This document shows positions 12,163-27,100 of a stretch of DNA of 64,000 bases, in pieces (positions within the stretch are counted from its first letter, which is position 1; the number at the start of each line of letters is the position of its first letter). Origin of the DNA: Orthonyx spaldingii (taxonomy: Eukaryota > Chordata > Aves > Passeriformes > Orthonychidae); contig VZTJ01004198.1 of NCBI GenBank assembly GCA_013397795.1, positions 1,242,606 through 1,306,605 on the forward strand, written 5' to 3'. Below the pieces are notes generated by a model. That model did not search any database. It was not told the origin of the DNA and saw only the letters and a list, made by a program, of their open reading frames with translations. Position numbers and translations under genes: made by a program.

Positions 12163-15100
12163 CTAAAATCAAGTGACAAGCAGAGATTAAAATTGGAGCA
12201 GAAAATTAAATATGTTATTCATTTCAACTTAGTTTCAAAAATATCAAGGTTGCCAAAGGTGAACATACTTATATTAACACATTTCAAATATCTGAGGCTA
12301 GTCTAATTTAGTGAAAATAAAAGACAACTCACTAGTTTCTATTCACATGAAATTGCTCCAGCTCATGGGCCTCTGCACCACTGACTGCTTCCTACTGAAA
12401 GGAGAGAACAAGTGGTTCTCACACTAAGGAAAGGAGCTCCACCAGGGTTGCAGTTCAGACAACATGCAGGAATAAATCTACAAATCTAATGGTTGAATGT
12501 CTCCCTACAGGGAAGTCACAGTCTTTTTTTTTCCAGTGAGACAAAAATAACTAGAAACAAAACATTGTCTGTACAGAAATGCCACGTCCCAATCTATATT
12601 ACAACTCTTGAGTTGTTTACTTATCTTTCTGTGAAGGTAGGAGTGAAACTTCATCTTGAAAGTAGGAAATAATTTGCATACCACCATATGAAGGCAATAG
12701 CTGTCCCCATGGATACACTGTTGCCAACATTTAATTGTGCACACTAATCTCCACAGGATCCTGGGGTTAGTATCAGTTGGATTGCCTGCACTTTTGAACA
12801 CAACAGAATTCAGCTAGGTTGATTTACAGGACTTTTCCACAGTCCGCTGCTTCCTTTCATCCTAGCAAATTCATGGTATTACTGCACACTCACTGAAATA
12901 TAATTTTTGGACGAGCAGTATGAACCAAGATAAATATACCTGCTCACTTTCACAATAACAACTGTGATTCATATTCTACATATCCCATATAAAGATCTAC
13001 ATTAAACAAAGTCACTTCTGTACGCAACAGTGAAGGATGTACTGCAGATGTAAAACAAAAAAAAAATCCTTTAAAATACTATGATAAAAACTTCTTAAAA
13101 TATTCTTTAATCTGCATTTTATGCAAGTGAGGGTTGTCTTATAACAGGCTTTCTTAAACAACTGAAAATACTCTCAGCTAAAAACATTACTGGCAAATGC
13201 AAACTCTTACTGTTAGGTGTACAATACCAAAAATCATTCACATAGATTGTTTTATGCTTATTTCATTATCTGGGGCCAATTTATTTGATTTCATCATCAG
13301 TTCCATCTTCCTCATCTGCTGAACTCAACTTACACAGTCAATAGGCTAAGACTTGTAAAATTGCTTATTTATTCAGTTTCAAGAAGAGAAAGGTTTTACT
13401 ACATCACCCATGCTCATCAAGAGAAAAGACAGGGAAAAGATATTAAAGAAAGGGGTGAGTGCTGTTCTATAGAGATTCTGGTATTTGTAGGGGATTTTTG
13501 TCCTTTTTCAAATCATTCTCCACCAATTGCCCATGCAAGATCTAAAAGGCCTCTCTGTCACTACTAAGTGAAACACTTAATTTCGTCCATGAGTTCCTTC
13601 CCCAAAAGGACAAAAAAGTCATAAGGGCAGCAGAGATTTTCTCCAGAAGTCATATCTAACAGTGACCATCTCTCACCACGGGAACTTTCAGTACCCCAAC
13701 AGCTACAGGGGATAAAAAAAGACTCCCCAGGGAAGGAAGAAAGTATTAAAATCATCAGTTATAGGAGCAACAAGATATTGCTCTCATGTACACCATCACC
13801 AGGCATCATTTGGGGGTGCTTTACAAAAGCCACGTACACAGGCATCTTACTCTCAGCCCCAGCACTTGAGAAAATACTGAATTACCCCTTGGGGGATTAC
13901 TGCTCAGTTTAATAGCACTTTGTTCCCAAAGGAATTTGTTTCTTACTAGTTCCCAGCTTAATAAAAACTCCGGGAGTATAATCAACAAGTTTTCAATAGG
14001 ACTGCAGCCAGAAATTAGCAAAAATGCAGCCTACCTGTACTAATCCTGTCACACAGCCTTATAAAGGACACGTCAAGTGATCACTGTTCTCCACAAAGCG
14101 TGTTGTCCAAATGGCATTAGACATATCCAGAACTGATTCAGTGGAACTCAGCATTTAAGCTTTCAAAAAACACTGGCTTTGCTATGTGTCTGCCTCCACA
14201 AGATTCTCAAAACTGCTTTTTCTATAATAAATACTGGTGTTTTCTAGCCTAAGACATGAGAAAGGTAAAACACGGGCAAGAAGATGTGCATTTAGTTCAA
14301 GATGCATTTCATCAACTAACTACAAGATCTGTTACCTTTTCCACAGAAAGATTGATTTAACATAATTTGTTATTAATTAGTCCATTTTTCAATCTCATTC
14401 CCAACTGCTTCCAAGTCATTTAATCATTCACCTGATATTTTCTCCAGAAACTAAAATGCTCTAATTCCCTACTCTGTCTCCCCCTGTTTGAAAGAGAAGT
14501 GGGCACTGAATTTGCCCTTTTCTTGTTTTCTAGAGGCTGCTATTTATCCAAAAGCTCTCAGTAACAGTCACTAACATAATTAAACCACAAGGATCTCAGT
14601 GTTATGAATTCTACATTACAGTGTAATAACACATAAAATCAATGCAAACAACCCAAGCATCTTATTCACCTCTGTACTCTTTAACGTCATTTGTTTTCCT
14701 ATTTTAAGCTGCTACGTTACTCTTTGATGCAGATATTAACTATTTTTTTAGTTAAGTCAGAAATAATCACCATATATTTATCCTAAAAGCTCAGGCTCTC
14801 CAATAAACACTTTCAAATACAACTCTCTCTCTCTTGCTGTCTCACTCCCCAAAGTGAAATTCAACCAAATGTCTCTTTTTGGAAACTGAGTAAACAGTGT
14901 CCTGAAGAGTTTGGTGTTATTAGATGTATACATGAATTCTATTCTACTGCCGTGTCACAGAAAATTAGCAAGACTGGAATGTAGACAGGCTGAACAGCAG
15001 CAATTAACAAACTCAAAAGGGGAGGATCACAATGTTACAGAAAGGAAACACTCCTATTGTGAGAACTAAAATTTATTCATGATACACTCTGAAATTTAGG

Positions 15101-18100
15101 AAAAATATCCATCTGAGAGATGGAACAGATGAATGCAGAAGATGACATGGGGCAAATTAGCTCATGCAATTCCATAGTTTGAAACAATGAATTCAACTCT
15201 TAGCCCTTTTCTGTACAAACTCTGCTTAGGGCGTTGTACTACTGTGAGCAGAATTTGTTCTTTGCAGGCTGTAATCCTGCTCTGATGGAACCCAGCCCAT
15301 AGCTTGGGAAATCCAGCCTCAGTGTTTGCTATAGATCCTCCTCCACCTTTCTGGAAAGCATTATTTACAGTTACAGGTATTTTTCTCTACAATTACTCAG
15401 TTTATTAAAATGAAATATTCAACTCTGGGAGGCCTTATTTTATATATTGCAAAAGATGGCCTTTGAGGAGAAGACTCCCTTAACCATAACAGGTATAATT
15501 CAGCAAGCTTGTATATACCTTTATTGTGTATATATTTATTGCATTTTAGTTCCTAGAGGCAGCATAACCAACTTATAGACTAGAAAATGATGTCTTCTGA
15601 AATTATCTTTGGCTAATTGAGGGAAAATCCATACCACACATCATTTTCCTGTACAAGGGGTTGTTATTCCAAAGCAGAAATCAAATGTTTCTCTAAATTC
15701 TTAATTGTCACAATTTCAGTAACAGTATCTACTATATCTTTTGCAGTGCATTTTATGTTCTTTAAAGGCTTTAATTCAATTCTTTAAGCATTAAAGGCTT
15801 GCCAGTAACATAATAGTAACATATACAGTATGGAAAAAAAAATCTTTAAAAATAGCTTGAATATATGTTTCTGCTCCTTTATGCAGCAGCCTACTGTGAA
15901 ACTGCTCAACTCTGAATTCAGATGTTTTAAAGGCTATTTAACATTGTGAATTTTTCTCAGAACATCAGCACAGGATGCCTCTGTAACTGTGCTTAGTGGT
16001 CCTCAGGTTCACATACTACCTGCATAACCCAAAAACATTTACTTCATTACTCTAATCTGTAAAGAGTGAAGCCTGAGACTTACAAGCACAAAAGTAATCT
16101 TGCTTAGCAAAATGGATTTCCCTCTGTGTTTCGAAAAAGACATAAGACAATACATACAAAAGTATCTCATTATGGTCATAATCTCTCTCATGCACAATAG
16201 TGAAAAAAAACCATTACATTGATCAGATGTAATTTGTTCTTAACAGATCAATGCTGTCTGTTACTTCTCCATTCTTGGTGTGCTTACAAATGGCCTTATT
16301 ATTTTTTCAAGAACCAAAGTTATATTGATTACATGTTTTTCCTAATGTTTTTCCCTCCATATTCACAAGTTCACAGCACATGAAGATGTTTGAAATATTA
16401 AATCATTTTCTTTTTTAACCTTTAAAATGTCCCCAAAATAAATACTTTTCTCTCTTCTTTTAGCAAAGACTTTATAGCACTGAGCATAAAAAGTAAAATG
16501 CTGTTACCTCCTAACTGGAGAGTGACCTCTAAACTATGTCCAACATATTTCATAAAACTGCTGAATCTTGGGGGAAACCTTTGACCTCACATCTAAGGTG
16601 CCTGCACACACTCAAAAGAAAAAAAATAAACAAGCAAACAAAAAATCAATCAAATGGGCTTTTTTCTGAAGTGTCAGATAAAAGCTTTCTGCATATTAAC
16701 ACATCATCTCTAAATAGTACTGGGAGAGAAAAGGAGGAACAGAGGAATGCTACAGCTCTCCTGGGGTGATGTTTAGGTAAGAGAACTAAAACTCCTACAT
16801 GAACACATATAAGTACATTAAAAATAGTAATGTTATATCTATAGGATTATCAAATTAGAATAGAAAAAAATACATAGAAAAGAAAATTTGAACCATTCTC
16901 TAGGTAGGTACAAAATGTTCCATTAAGAAACTCTCTCTCTCTCATTATAACTCTGAGGAAATGATATTTGAAACCAAGCTCAGTCCATGAACTAAAATAC
17001 AACTGCAGCATTTGGCAACTTAGGAAATGTGCCAAAATTTCTTGGAACATTCCCTCTGTCATAATATTAAAGAAATGAAAAGTATCTACAATATGCAAAT
17101 AGTAAAAACCCAGCCAATGTTCTGCCTCTGCTATTATACCAATTCATTTGTGACTAATGAAAAATCTACTGATGAATAAAACATGCATTCCAAAAATAAA
17201 ATAGGTATAAATAAATTTCAAAAATACAATTACCCTTCCAAAGTTGGTAGAGCATCTCCATTGCATCTGGACATAACAGAAGTTAAATGTCAAATGTATT
17301 TGACCTAGAATTGTTTTAAAACCTTTTTTTTTTCAGTGCTCTCTGAATATAGCACTATTTAATACTCTGTAAATAACAAAGTGTCTGAACTACCAGTAAT
17401 AGGAAATGACTGCATGTTATTAGAGAAAAACAAAACCAGGGAGCCTCAGACTGCTGCATTATTATCACATTTGTGAAACCATTCAAAAGGCTTTATTTTA
17501 TAAAGAAATAATGTACATAAAATAGGACAATAAAAAAAAATATTAACCAGTAACAGGCAGTAAATCTGCAGGTTTTGGATCTACCAATAATTATGAATCT
17601 CCATAGTGCAGTACTGAGCTTGCCTGATGCCAACTGCAACTAATCACAGAGCCACTCTCAAAAATTTATACATATTTTGGATCAGACCCATACTCTGAAT
17701 GTGTACAACAGCCTCTAAGAAAACCGTATTTGTGGAGAGTCTTAGCTTCATATCCTGGTGTTAAAGCAATGGATGATCCTTGAAGATAACAAATTATGAT
17801 CTACAAAAATTGAATTTAAAAAAAGACTTGCATAATACCATCTATTATCTCTTATCCAAACCAGGGTAAGAGAACTACTTATACCTCATTAACTTGAATT
17901 CTTCTCTTGTCCTGTTCTTCATCACAGTATCATGTAGGTTGGACCTTCAAGGATCATCTAGTCCAAATCCCTACTCAAATTAGATCCAGCTTCAGCAGAT
18001 TACTTAAAGGTGTGTCCACTGAAATTCTGAATATCTCCAAGTATAGACTCCCCAGCTTCTCTGAACAGCTGGTTTAGTGTTGGATGACCCTTAAGCTGAG

Positions 18101-21100
18101 CCAACAAGTTTCTGTGTTCCTATATTTTTCCTTTGCCTCTTATCCTTTCACTGTACATCTCTGAGAAGAGCCTGGTATCACTTTCTCTGTGTAGCAGGCA
18201 AACACTTCCTAATGTGGCCTGCAATGAAGTTGACCTTCTTTGCTGCAAGAGAACACTGCTGATTCATATTCAGGGCCAGGACCTCCAGGTATTTTTCTGA
18301 AAGCTTCTTTCTAACCAGTTTAGTGCCAGCCTGGTCTGTTGCACAGGATTACTCCATTTCAGATGCATGTCCTTGTTGAACTTCCTGAGATTCCTATCAG
18401 CCCATTTTTAATGCTTGCAGTACCTTAGAGCTTCTTATATATAAGAACTTTCATTAAACACACATGACAACGGCAAGAGGTTTGATGGTGTAAAACTGCA
18501 GGGTAAGATTTCATGGATGTGTCTTCTGGCCTCTCACCAGGACTTCTCTGTCAACAACAAAAATTCTGCTTCATGATTAATGAGATTTCAGTATTTGCTT
18601 CTATTCTGATGTTGTTCAGATCATAAAGATTTAAAAAAATCACTCCAGGAAATGCAATATATTAGGACAAGGAATACCCAAACTAAAGTCCAATCTTAGA
18701 AAGAAAATTTCCTGGACAATTTATTCTAGTGCTGTTTGTTAAAAAAACGCTGACCTATTCCTTTGAGAAATATCATAACTAGCCTTCATCAGACCCAGAA
18801 CAATTAGCCAGACTAAAATTTTGATTTAATAGGGCAGAAACTATGTTCCTAACAGAAAACCAACAGAAAATTACCAAAAAAAAACAAAACAAAACAAAAA
18901 AAAAAAACCCCCAAAAAATTAAAAAAAACCACAAAACCACAACTCAGCAGCTCAATACCATGCATGTACTAAGCTGTATTTGCAACCTTTCTTAAACTTT
19001 TAAAGTCATTCTGTATAGACCATTAGGTTTCTTTTAGTGAAGGACATGTAGCAATTTTTATAACACAGATGTAATGTATAAAACCTATACTGAAAACAAA
19101 GACAAGAGAGATTAGATTTTAGGAAACACCCGGCAAAATGTTGAACCAGAACAAAATATACAAAATACAAGAGCACAGAGCCTGAAAGAGAGCATTATTA
19201 CTTATAAAATCCCACTGGCATGCATTTACTACATTTAAACACACTGGTAGTTAGTTCACACTAGCAACGGAAAGTAATTAAGACTGAAGTCCAAAAAAGT
19301 ATATGCAAGTCCTCTGTGAAGAAACAGTTCTTACATCTATCTGAAGTTAATCAAAGAAGAAATCATCTCAGTGCTGATGAAGAGTGAGGAGGAATGAATG
19401 ATTCAGTGAACTAATGTAAATCAAAATCTTATAGATGCCTTAGTGTTTTTCAAATGGAAATGAGGCTTTTTATATCCAATTGATTTGGATTCCAGAGGCA
19501 AACTGCTTGCCCTGTTTCTCTGAACAGAACTGACTGAAATGTATGAAAAGAAGAGTAACTTTACAACAGGGAAGCAACTCAGAAACTGGCTTGCATACAT
19601 AGGAAATCAGACTAAAACTCTGATCACTCATATTACACTTTTCCAAAGGAGGTGTGAAAGTCAGGTCCAAACACAACTTCAGTACAAGGAATTCTGTGTT
19701 CTTGAAATAAGGCAGTAATGAATATGTGGTATTTCCAAATATATGAGCATTCATTTATTTAAGTAGCTAGAAACACTATATAACTCATGAGTCAGTAAGG
19801 AAAGAACCATTTATAAACTTAACTGCTTTGAAACTTAGTAAATATATTTTGCTATTGTTGTCATTTCCTAGAGAAGTATAAATGATCCACTGTAACCAAC
19901 TTAACCCAGATTCTACCTCATTACTAGATAGTTAAGCCAGAGATGTTGGAAATTAAAGTACATTATTTAAATTGAGTCTCTTTGGAATTGTTGCTATGAT
20001 TTTATGAGATTTTTCCCAGAGTAGTCCCTTCAATGACTCAGACACACAAAATCTATTCAACTGCTATAAATCCCATTATGAAGATAGCCATTCTGTTTAG
20101 AATTTGGAAGCATTACAGAAAAAAATAAATCCAATTGGATCAGTAAAATTCAGTTATATGAGACTAGCAAGGTTGCTGTAGAAGTCTAACAAATTAATGA
20201 TTTGGTATATTAACCTCACATACTACTACACCAAGTATATAAAGCTCCTTTCCCCATTAAAAAAGCTGAATATTCTCAAAACATAAGTATTCTGTAACAT
20301 ATTTTACATTCCTACACTCCAACAGCTCCCTTCCAGCCATCATTGAATTTAAATACCTCTGGTACGACTACTGTTGAGAAAAATAAATTTTTAGGGCATG
20401 GAAAATAATCTTTTTCTCATGTGAACAATATTTAAAAATTTTCTTGGCCACTTCCCCAGTTCATTTGAATAGGGCTTCTGCTTTCCAGATATTCACATAC
20501 AATGTAGTTCTTGCTTTTACACAAGAGAAAATCCTCCTAGGCAAAAAATGCTTGTAACTTTTGTAAGGATTTCTATTGTAGTCTTACAAAAAATATTGCA
20601 CCTTTGCAGGAGCCAAACACTGGGAAATAAATTCAGTGGAAAATATAAAATTCCATCTCTTCCCTTGACAAGGTCCCATTTTGGATCTAATTCATTTACA
20701 CGCACACAGAGATGTTCTATTATGCACAGCCCCAGTGAATGCTGCTGGATGCTGGTAACATACATTAAGGAGAGAAGGAATACAGCTGACAGAAGCACTT
20801 TAGTTTGTGAAGGAGATGTGAGGAGACACAGCATCCATGAAATTAGTTGTTAAAGTTACCACAATCAAATCCCAAATCGAATTCAAAAATGCATTAAAGC
20901 AACACAAGTTGAGTCTCAAGGTTTCATACCAGAATTTAAGTTTCTATACTCCTAATTATGGTCCTATTCAGAAAAAAAGAAAAAATTACCTAATTAGCTT
21001 TAAGCACAAACTTCAGCCCAACAGAGAGTGAGATAGAAGCCTATGTTTAAATTAAATACATGTAGAAATGTTACTGAAGTCAGCTTTAGGAGGCTGTTCA

Positions 21101-24100
21101 AACACTTTAATGAATGACCATGACAGAGTATAAAAAATACACATTTCATTCTATTCATCTGTATAGAACCTGAAAACAGAAATTACATGTGATCATGAAC
21201 TTCAAGATATTTCAGTTTTCTCAAATTTCTCCAACTACTCTTAATTGCCAAAGCACACTTTTTAAGTAAGGTCTGATTTCAAGAATTCTAACTTTCTTCT
21301 ACAGATTTGTCTATATTTTAGAAGGAAGAATAAGGCTAGCAAGCTCCCAAGTTATCTGTGCACAGTAATGAAATGGCTGTAACACACTCTTCAAGGCCTT
21401 TACCTGTTTCTACATCTGTTAAATGCAGTGTGGAATCAAAGCCCCCACTGAGGAACCTCCTTCCACAGGATGACCACCGGGCAGCTCGAACAGCACACGA
21501 GTGACAGGAGATTGTTTTCAAACAGCAGCCTGTATCTACAGCATCCCATACCTTAAAAAGAAGGATAAGGACACCTTTACAAAGAATCACAGTATTTTTT
21601 TCAATAATAACTAGCTATAGCAAATCATTGTAGTTGAGAAAGCTTTGCATTCTGAATACGTATCAGCTAAGCTGTAAAAAATGGTTTGCAATTGTTGCAT
21701 GGTTGATTAGAATTAGGGCATTTTATTAACAAGGAACAAATCAATAATACACTTTTATTACTTTGTTATTTGTTGAAATGTCAACATTGTTTTCAATTCA
21801 TGTTATACTTTCCCATTCATAATGCTGTCCTACCTCTATGCAGGGATGTATCCAAATATATTCTACCTTGAAATCATTTTTCTTCCAAATTTTTGTCTCT
21901 ATCATATCTTGCTTTCCATCAAGTAAGAAGAATCCTGGCAGGTAACAGCTTTCACATCTGCCTATACATAGGCTTTTATCATATTTCTTAGTTTGTAATT
22001 TTAAGTAGGATTTTACCTTCACTGAGGAAGCAGATAGGAATAGTATCATGCTGGTACATGGAGATTTTTAAGGACTGGTCTAAGCCCTCTCATTTTTCAT
22101 TTTCCTCTGGACAGAACTAAGTTGATGCTGAAAACATCTAAAAATCCTACTAGTTATCCAAGGTTTTTTTAAGTATATAACAGGTGGAATTTTCAGAACA
22201 TTAATAGTCCTGCTCATATTTTAAAAGCAATGTTTAGAGAGACAGGCACTTATTTCCAAGTAATATATTTTAGAAAATACAACTACTTTGAATTTAGTTA
22301 CCAAGTACAGTTGACAAAAATTAAAAGCATATCCTTTTCATGGTTCTCTTTTTGTCATAGTTTAAGATAAAATTAGAAGTTTAGCAACAAATTACCCATA
22401 TAAAGATCCAGCATGATCAGTTCTGTGACAGAAGGCTAAATATCAAAACTCTTTTCCTATGAATATTTTCTTCAGTAAAAGCTGGATTATAAAATATCCT
22501 ATGGTTGTACAATATATTACCTATTGAGCTTAGAATGTGAAGAGGGAGAAAAAAGTGAGACTTTGGGTAATGTATTTTTATCTTTAATTATATTTTCTTC
22601 TTACTGGACAAAATGACTTGTTGACAGTATTGTAAAGCATACTCAGAAGACAACACTCCATTACAGAAAATTATTTTATCAAAGGATCTTCTATCACGAA
22701 GCACAGTTCTGCAATGCAAAGCAACCAATTACCATTAATTACTTGACTAGGTTGAAATCGTGATGGCCATACCCTTAGTATTCTACCTATTCATAAGTTT
22801 AAAAAATCAGGGAAATTTTAATATTAAACTGCTTTTGAAAGTAAGCTTCTCTCTTTTAATGAGTTATAATGATTGTTTCAAGTTTCACAGTATCAAAAAA
22901 AGGGTTAATTATGTCTTGGAGGACTTTTAATACAAGGAAGCTAATGAATGAATCAAGATGAAAGGAAAAACAGGTGGTACATGCTTCAGATATTTTCTGT
23001 CATGTTTTAGAGATTAAGTACAAAAACTCAATTTTCACAAGAAAGGTAAAGTAAAGCAAGTCCAACAGCACTTTTGAGTTCATGCTTCATTAAAAAAAGC
23101 TGTATAATTGGAAACAGCACACCCTTAAAGCTGAACATTTCCCTCCATTACATGAGACAGAACAAGTGATCCACTCTTGTGGATGAGAGCACTGACCATG
23201 CCCAAGGGACAATCTACCACATAAGACATTTCTCTCCACTGTTTTAATTTCCATCAGCTCTTTTCTGCCCAGATAATGGTGGTGTTGCAATGCTTTCTGG
23301 AATTAGAACTGCATGGGCAAGGCAGACTGAGGAAATTAATTTAGTTTTAATGTAATGTAATGTAAACTTTTAATTACAGAGTGAGGTTTTGAGGAAAAAA
23401 GACCAAGAGTTAAACAAGCACTTAGGGGAGCACCTTCCCCCCTCAGGCCCCACTTCAGTCCAGTGCTTCTCCCCCTTGCTCCCACCCAGCTTCATCAGTT
23501 TTCACAGGGCATTATGATGAAATAGGAGATGAAAAAATGAAAACAGGATGTGTCTGCCCCAGGTTACAAGAACCATTCTGGGCCTCCAAGTGACAGAGAT
23601 GTTAACCATGTTATATGCACAAATGGAGAATCTACTGTATTTCATTACAAGAGAAAAATGCTTCAAATTCTATCAAAGGATCACTGCAAAACCAGCAACG
23701 TCTGCATTTCCTTAGGGAGCCTCTCAAGTGCTTCCCCATTCCTGTGTATTTCCACTGTTTCATCACGGTAAGTGCAAAATGTGGCTCGTGGCAGAGTTGC
23801 CCCATACTCTGCCCAAAGCTTGAGAGGAGTGTCAGCTCAGCAGCTGCTGCTTGCTCCATCCAGGCAGCCACCACCACTGAAAAAAGGAGAGGCTGAAAAG
23901 GGATGAGCCCTCTGCATTTGAGTTTGCATCTCGCTGCCCAAGACTCAGCTGTCGGTCAGATCAGCAGATTCTCCAGGGTGATGGGCATTTCAGGGGTTCA
24001 ATTTCAGCTGAGACAGCCACGTGTGTCAAGAACAACTTGTGTGGAAATAAAGTCCCTTCTAATCTTTTTCACTTCACTTATCCTAGGATCTAGGGCCATT

Positions 24101-27100
24101 AAACTTCCTGTTTCAAGTGAGTGACGTTGTGGATCATGCCTTCTTTGACAAAAAGGAATATGAATTACTGCCTCTCTACCAGAAGAGGATCCCAAACACA
24201 TTCTTCTGAGTAGCATTTATACATGAACTCAAAAAAAGGATTTGTATTCAAAACCAGTCTAAGGCTGAAGATAAAGGCCACAACACCATAATTTAAGAAG
24301 TCATAGTTGTAAGAATTTCAAAGTAATTTTGTTCATATATGAAGTGTCTTAGAACTATTTAAAAAATTACACTTTAAATACCAAAAGATGCTAAACTTTA
24401 AACATACCTGGCAATAAATACCTTTACAATGAACATTTATAAAATAAATTCAGAGATTTACATGGAATATAGATCATATTTAGTACAGAATAAATTACTT
24501 GGACAGGGGAAACAGTTCACTAAAAATACAGAGGTTGATATATACAAATATTCCTTCATAGGCATTGAAACACATGTATCAAGTATTATAAGACTAAACG
24601 TTATTATGCATCTGCCAAAGGAAGACATGATTTTGTTAAATTATTTTCATCAAGAGATCAACTGCTTTAAGTGTTGTAGCTTGACTTCAAAACTCAGCTC
24701 TCATAGAAACTCAGTATTATTTCTAGATGAAATACTGAATTCTCATTAAACCTGAGGTTGCTCCTTTATCTTGTGATGACCACTGTGATCTTAATTGCTG
24801 TGCTAAAAAGTCAAAAGCACACATTTCATCCTGCTACTCCGAAAATACTTCTTATTGCCACACATTCAAGTAATGTTATACATTATAAACAGTAATCAGC
24901 CCATCCTTTCCCCTTGTAAGAAACACAAAAACAATTAAATATGCAACTGTTATTAGAAAAATGACATGTATTACCATATTGCCTCCTCTAAATCTACAAT
25001 TATTAACTAATTAATTACACAATATTTGAAAGAAATAAACAGCCAATACTCATTTCTGGCATAAAGGCATCATGAAAGCTTTAATTTTATTCTTACCAAT
25101 TTGATTAAAATTGGCTTTAACGTACCAAACTGGTTCATTTTTCTCTACTATTTCTTACTCTTCTGTGCTTCTATTTATAACACTGCTTTTCCACTTCTTT
25201 TCCATAAATTGTTTTCATTTCATTTCCTCTCCTATTATAGGAAGTATGGTGATTACATAGTTATCTTCTAGAATTAATATATAGGGCCACAATGGCAGGT
25301 ACAAACAGCAAAGTGACAAAATGATACTAGAGATTTCTTTACAAAAGCAATTTTCCTTTTACTTTCTCTGAGGCACATTGTAATTCAATTGCTCTTTCAC
25401 ATTCTCCACAGTATTTGGAAATAAGGCTTCAGAAGTTGTTTGCTTTCCTGCATAGCCTAGAAATGCTATGAAAATACTGTAACATGTATTTTAGGTAACA
25501 TAACCAGACCTCCTCACCCTTGAGATCAGAAGTTCACAAATCACATAAGCAACTACACAATACAAGAGATGAGATTTATTATAGATTATATGTTTCCAGA
25601 TCCTATTTTCTGACTGAAAGCTTTCAGGAAAACAGCCTTTGAAAATAAAGTAGTTTGGGTTGAAGATAAAAACTCTCTTGGTAAGTCACTGCAGAAAGCA
25701 GGAGAGGGTAAGCACTTGATACTCAAGCAAATAGCAGTCACAAAATAATGTTCTGGGGTCTGCTGCACTATCAACCAGCTCATAAAGCACAAAGGGAAGG
25801 CTTTTATCTTACTGATCATCCAAACCAGGGATTCATTCCTAGACAAAAGGACACAGTGACATAAGCAGAGTAACCAGAGTAATACGAGAACTCATCAAGC
25901 ACACCAAGACTGATAAATTAGGAATTGAGCACATCTCTTTCATTGCCATGCTATGATTATCTATGATGCATTTGCCTCCAAGCAATTTAGATTGCAAAAA
26001 AGAAAATCCAGCAGCCTGACTTTTAGAAAGAGAAAGGTGCATCTATTCAAGCAGACAATCACTAATTGCACAGTGAACTCGAGAACAATGATTCAATTGT
26101 GATAAATTAGAGGTTGGAAGCAAGTGAGGAATTAAGTTGTATGCATTTTGAATTTGCATGCATAAAGGAACTACAGCAGAGCCAGTCAAGAATACTAAAC
26201 AAGAAATTAATTTCTGGAGCACGTGTAACAGAATTAAAAACTTTTAAAATGGATGGATTCATGTTAATTTGAACTTAACATCCATCCTAAAAGAACTCTT
26301 CCCCCCTCAATTTAACCAAGCTGTGCCAAGTTATGTTACCAACTTCCTCTGTCAATGGCTTCTAATGAACTACAGTAAGAAATCATTTTAAACCTTATCA
26401 ATTAATATAAACACAAGGAAGGTATTTAAGAAACAGCCCTGTTCAATGATGATGTGGGATAGTACTGAGTTGCAGGAATCATGAAGAAATTACTATGCTT
26501 TGACTAAAACAGATTCTGTTCCATTCCACAGCACACTCAGGTTGCTCCACTGATTTCTGAAGCTGAAAAGACATGAGCCTCTCCTTTCCCTTTTTAGGAA
26601 CAGTTCTCTGACGTACCTCAAGGAGACAAAACTGATTTGGTTTTTTCACTTTGTTTTTTAACTGTAGAACTGAATTCAGGTCTGAAAGATGAATATGCCA
26701 TATCTGCTAACAGGCAGAGATTCAAGAGAATGGTATTACCTGAACCATAGTGCTTTTCTGAGCTCATCAATATCTAAATACTGTCACTTCTAACAAATAT
26801 AGTAGAGAAGGAAGCCCCACACTATCTACAGAAAATATCTTTTCTAGTTTTCAAAGCAGCTCAGAACTGTACTTTAAAAGGTTCTTTGAAAATCAATGGG
26901 CCAGAGGGCAGAAAAAGTCTCATGGAAAAATTATAAAAAGGTATCTCCTGCTGTTACTGCTTCTTCAGATTCCCCAGTTGGATGAGGTGCAGCTTTAGGC
27001 AGGATTTCAAGAGCTAAAAGTGCCCCTTGGTTACCTCTAAGCAACAGCAATAAGGATAAGGGGTTACATAAACAGGTACATTCTTTTGTTCATAGAACTG

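Larger units (their letters stand above)
12163..21403 (-). other. WDR25: WDR25 intron 3
   Basis: This 9.2-kb intron lies between exons 3 and 4. It contains a CR1 fragment at 17925-18420 and an A/C-rich low-complexity tract at 18874-18941, plus short CT runs near 14823 and 16931. Nothing else is recognisable. Confidence 0.85.

Noticed and set aside
23550..23771. An open frame ending at a consensus donor (ATCACG|GTAAGT)
   Set aside because: No matching acceptor or recognised protein was found. A lone donor is expected by chance in 64 kb.
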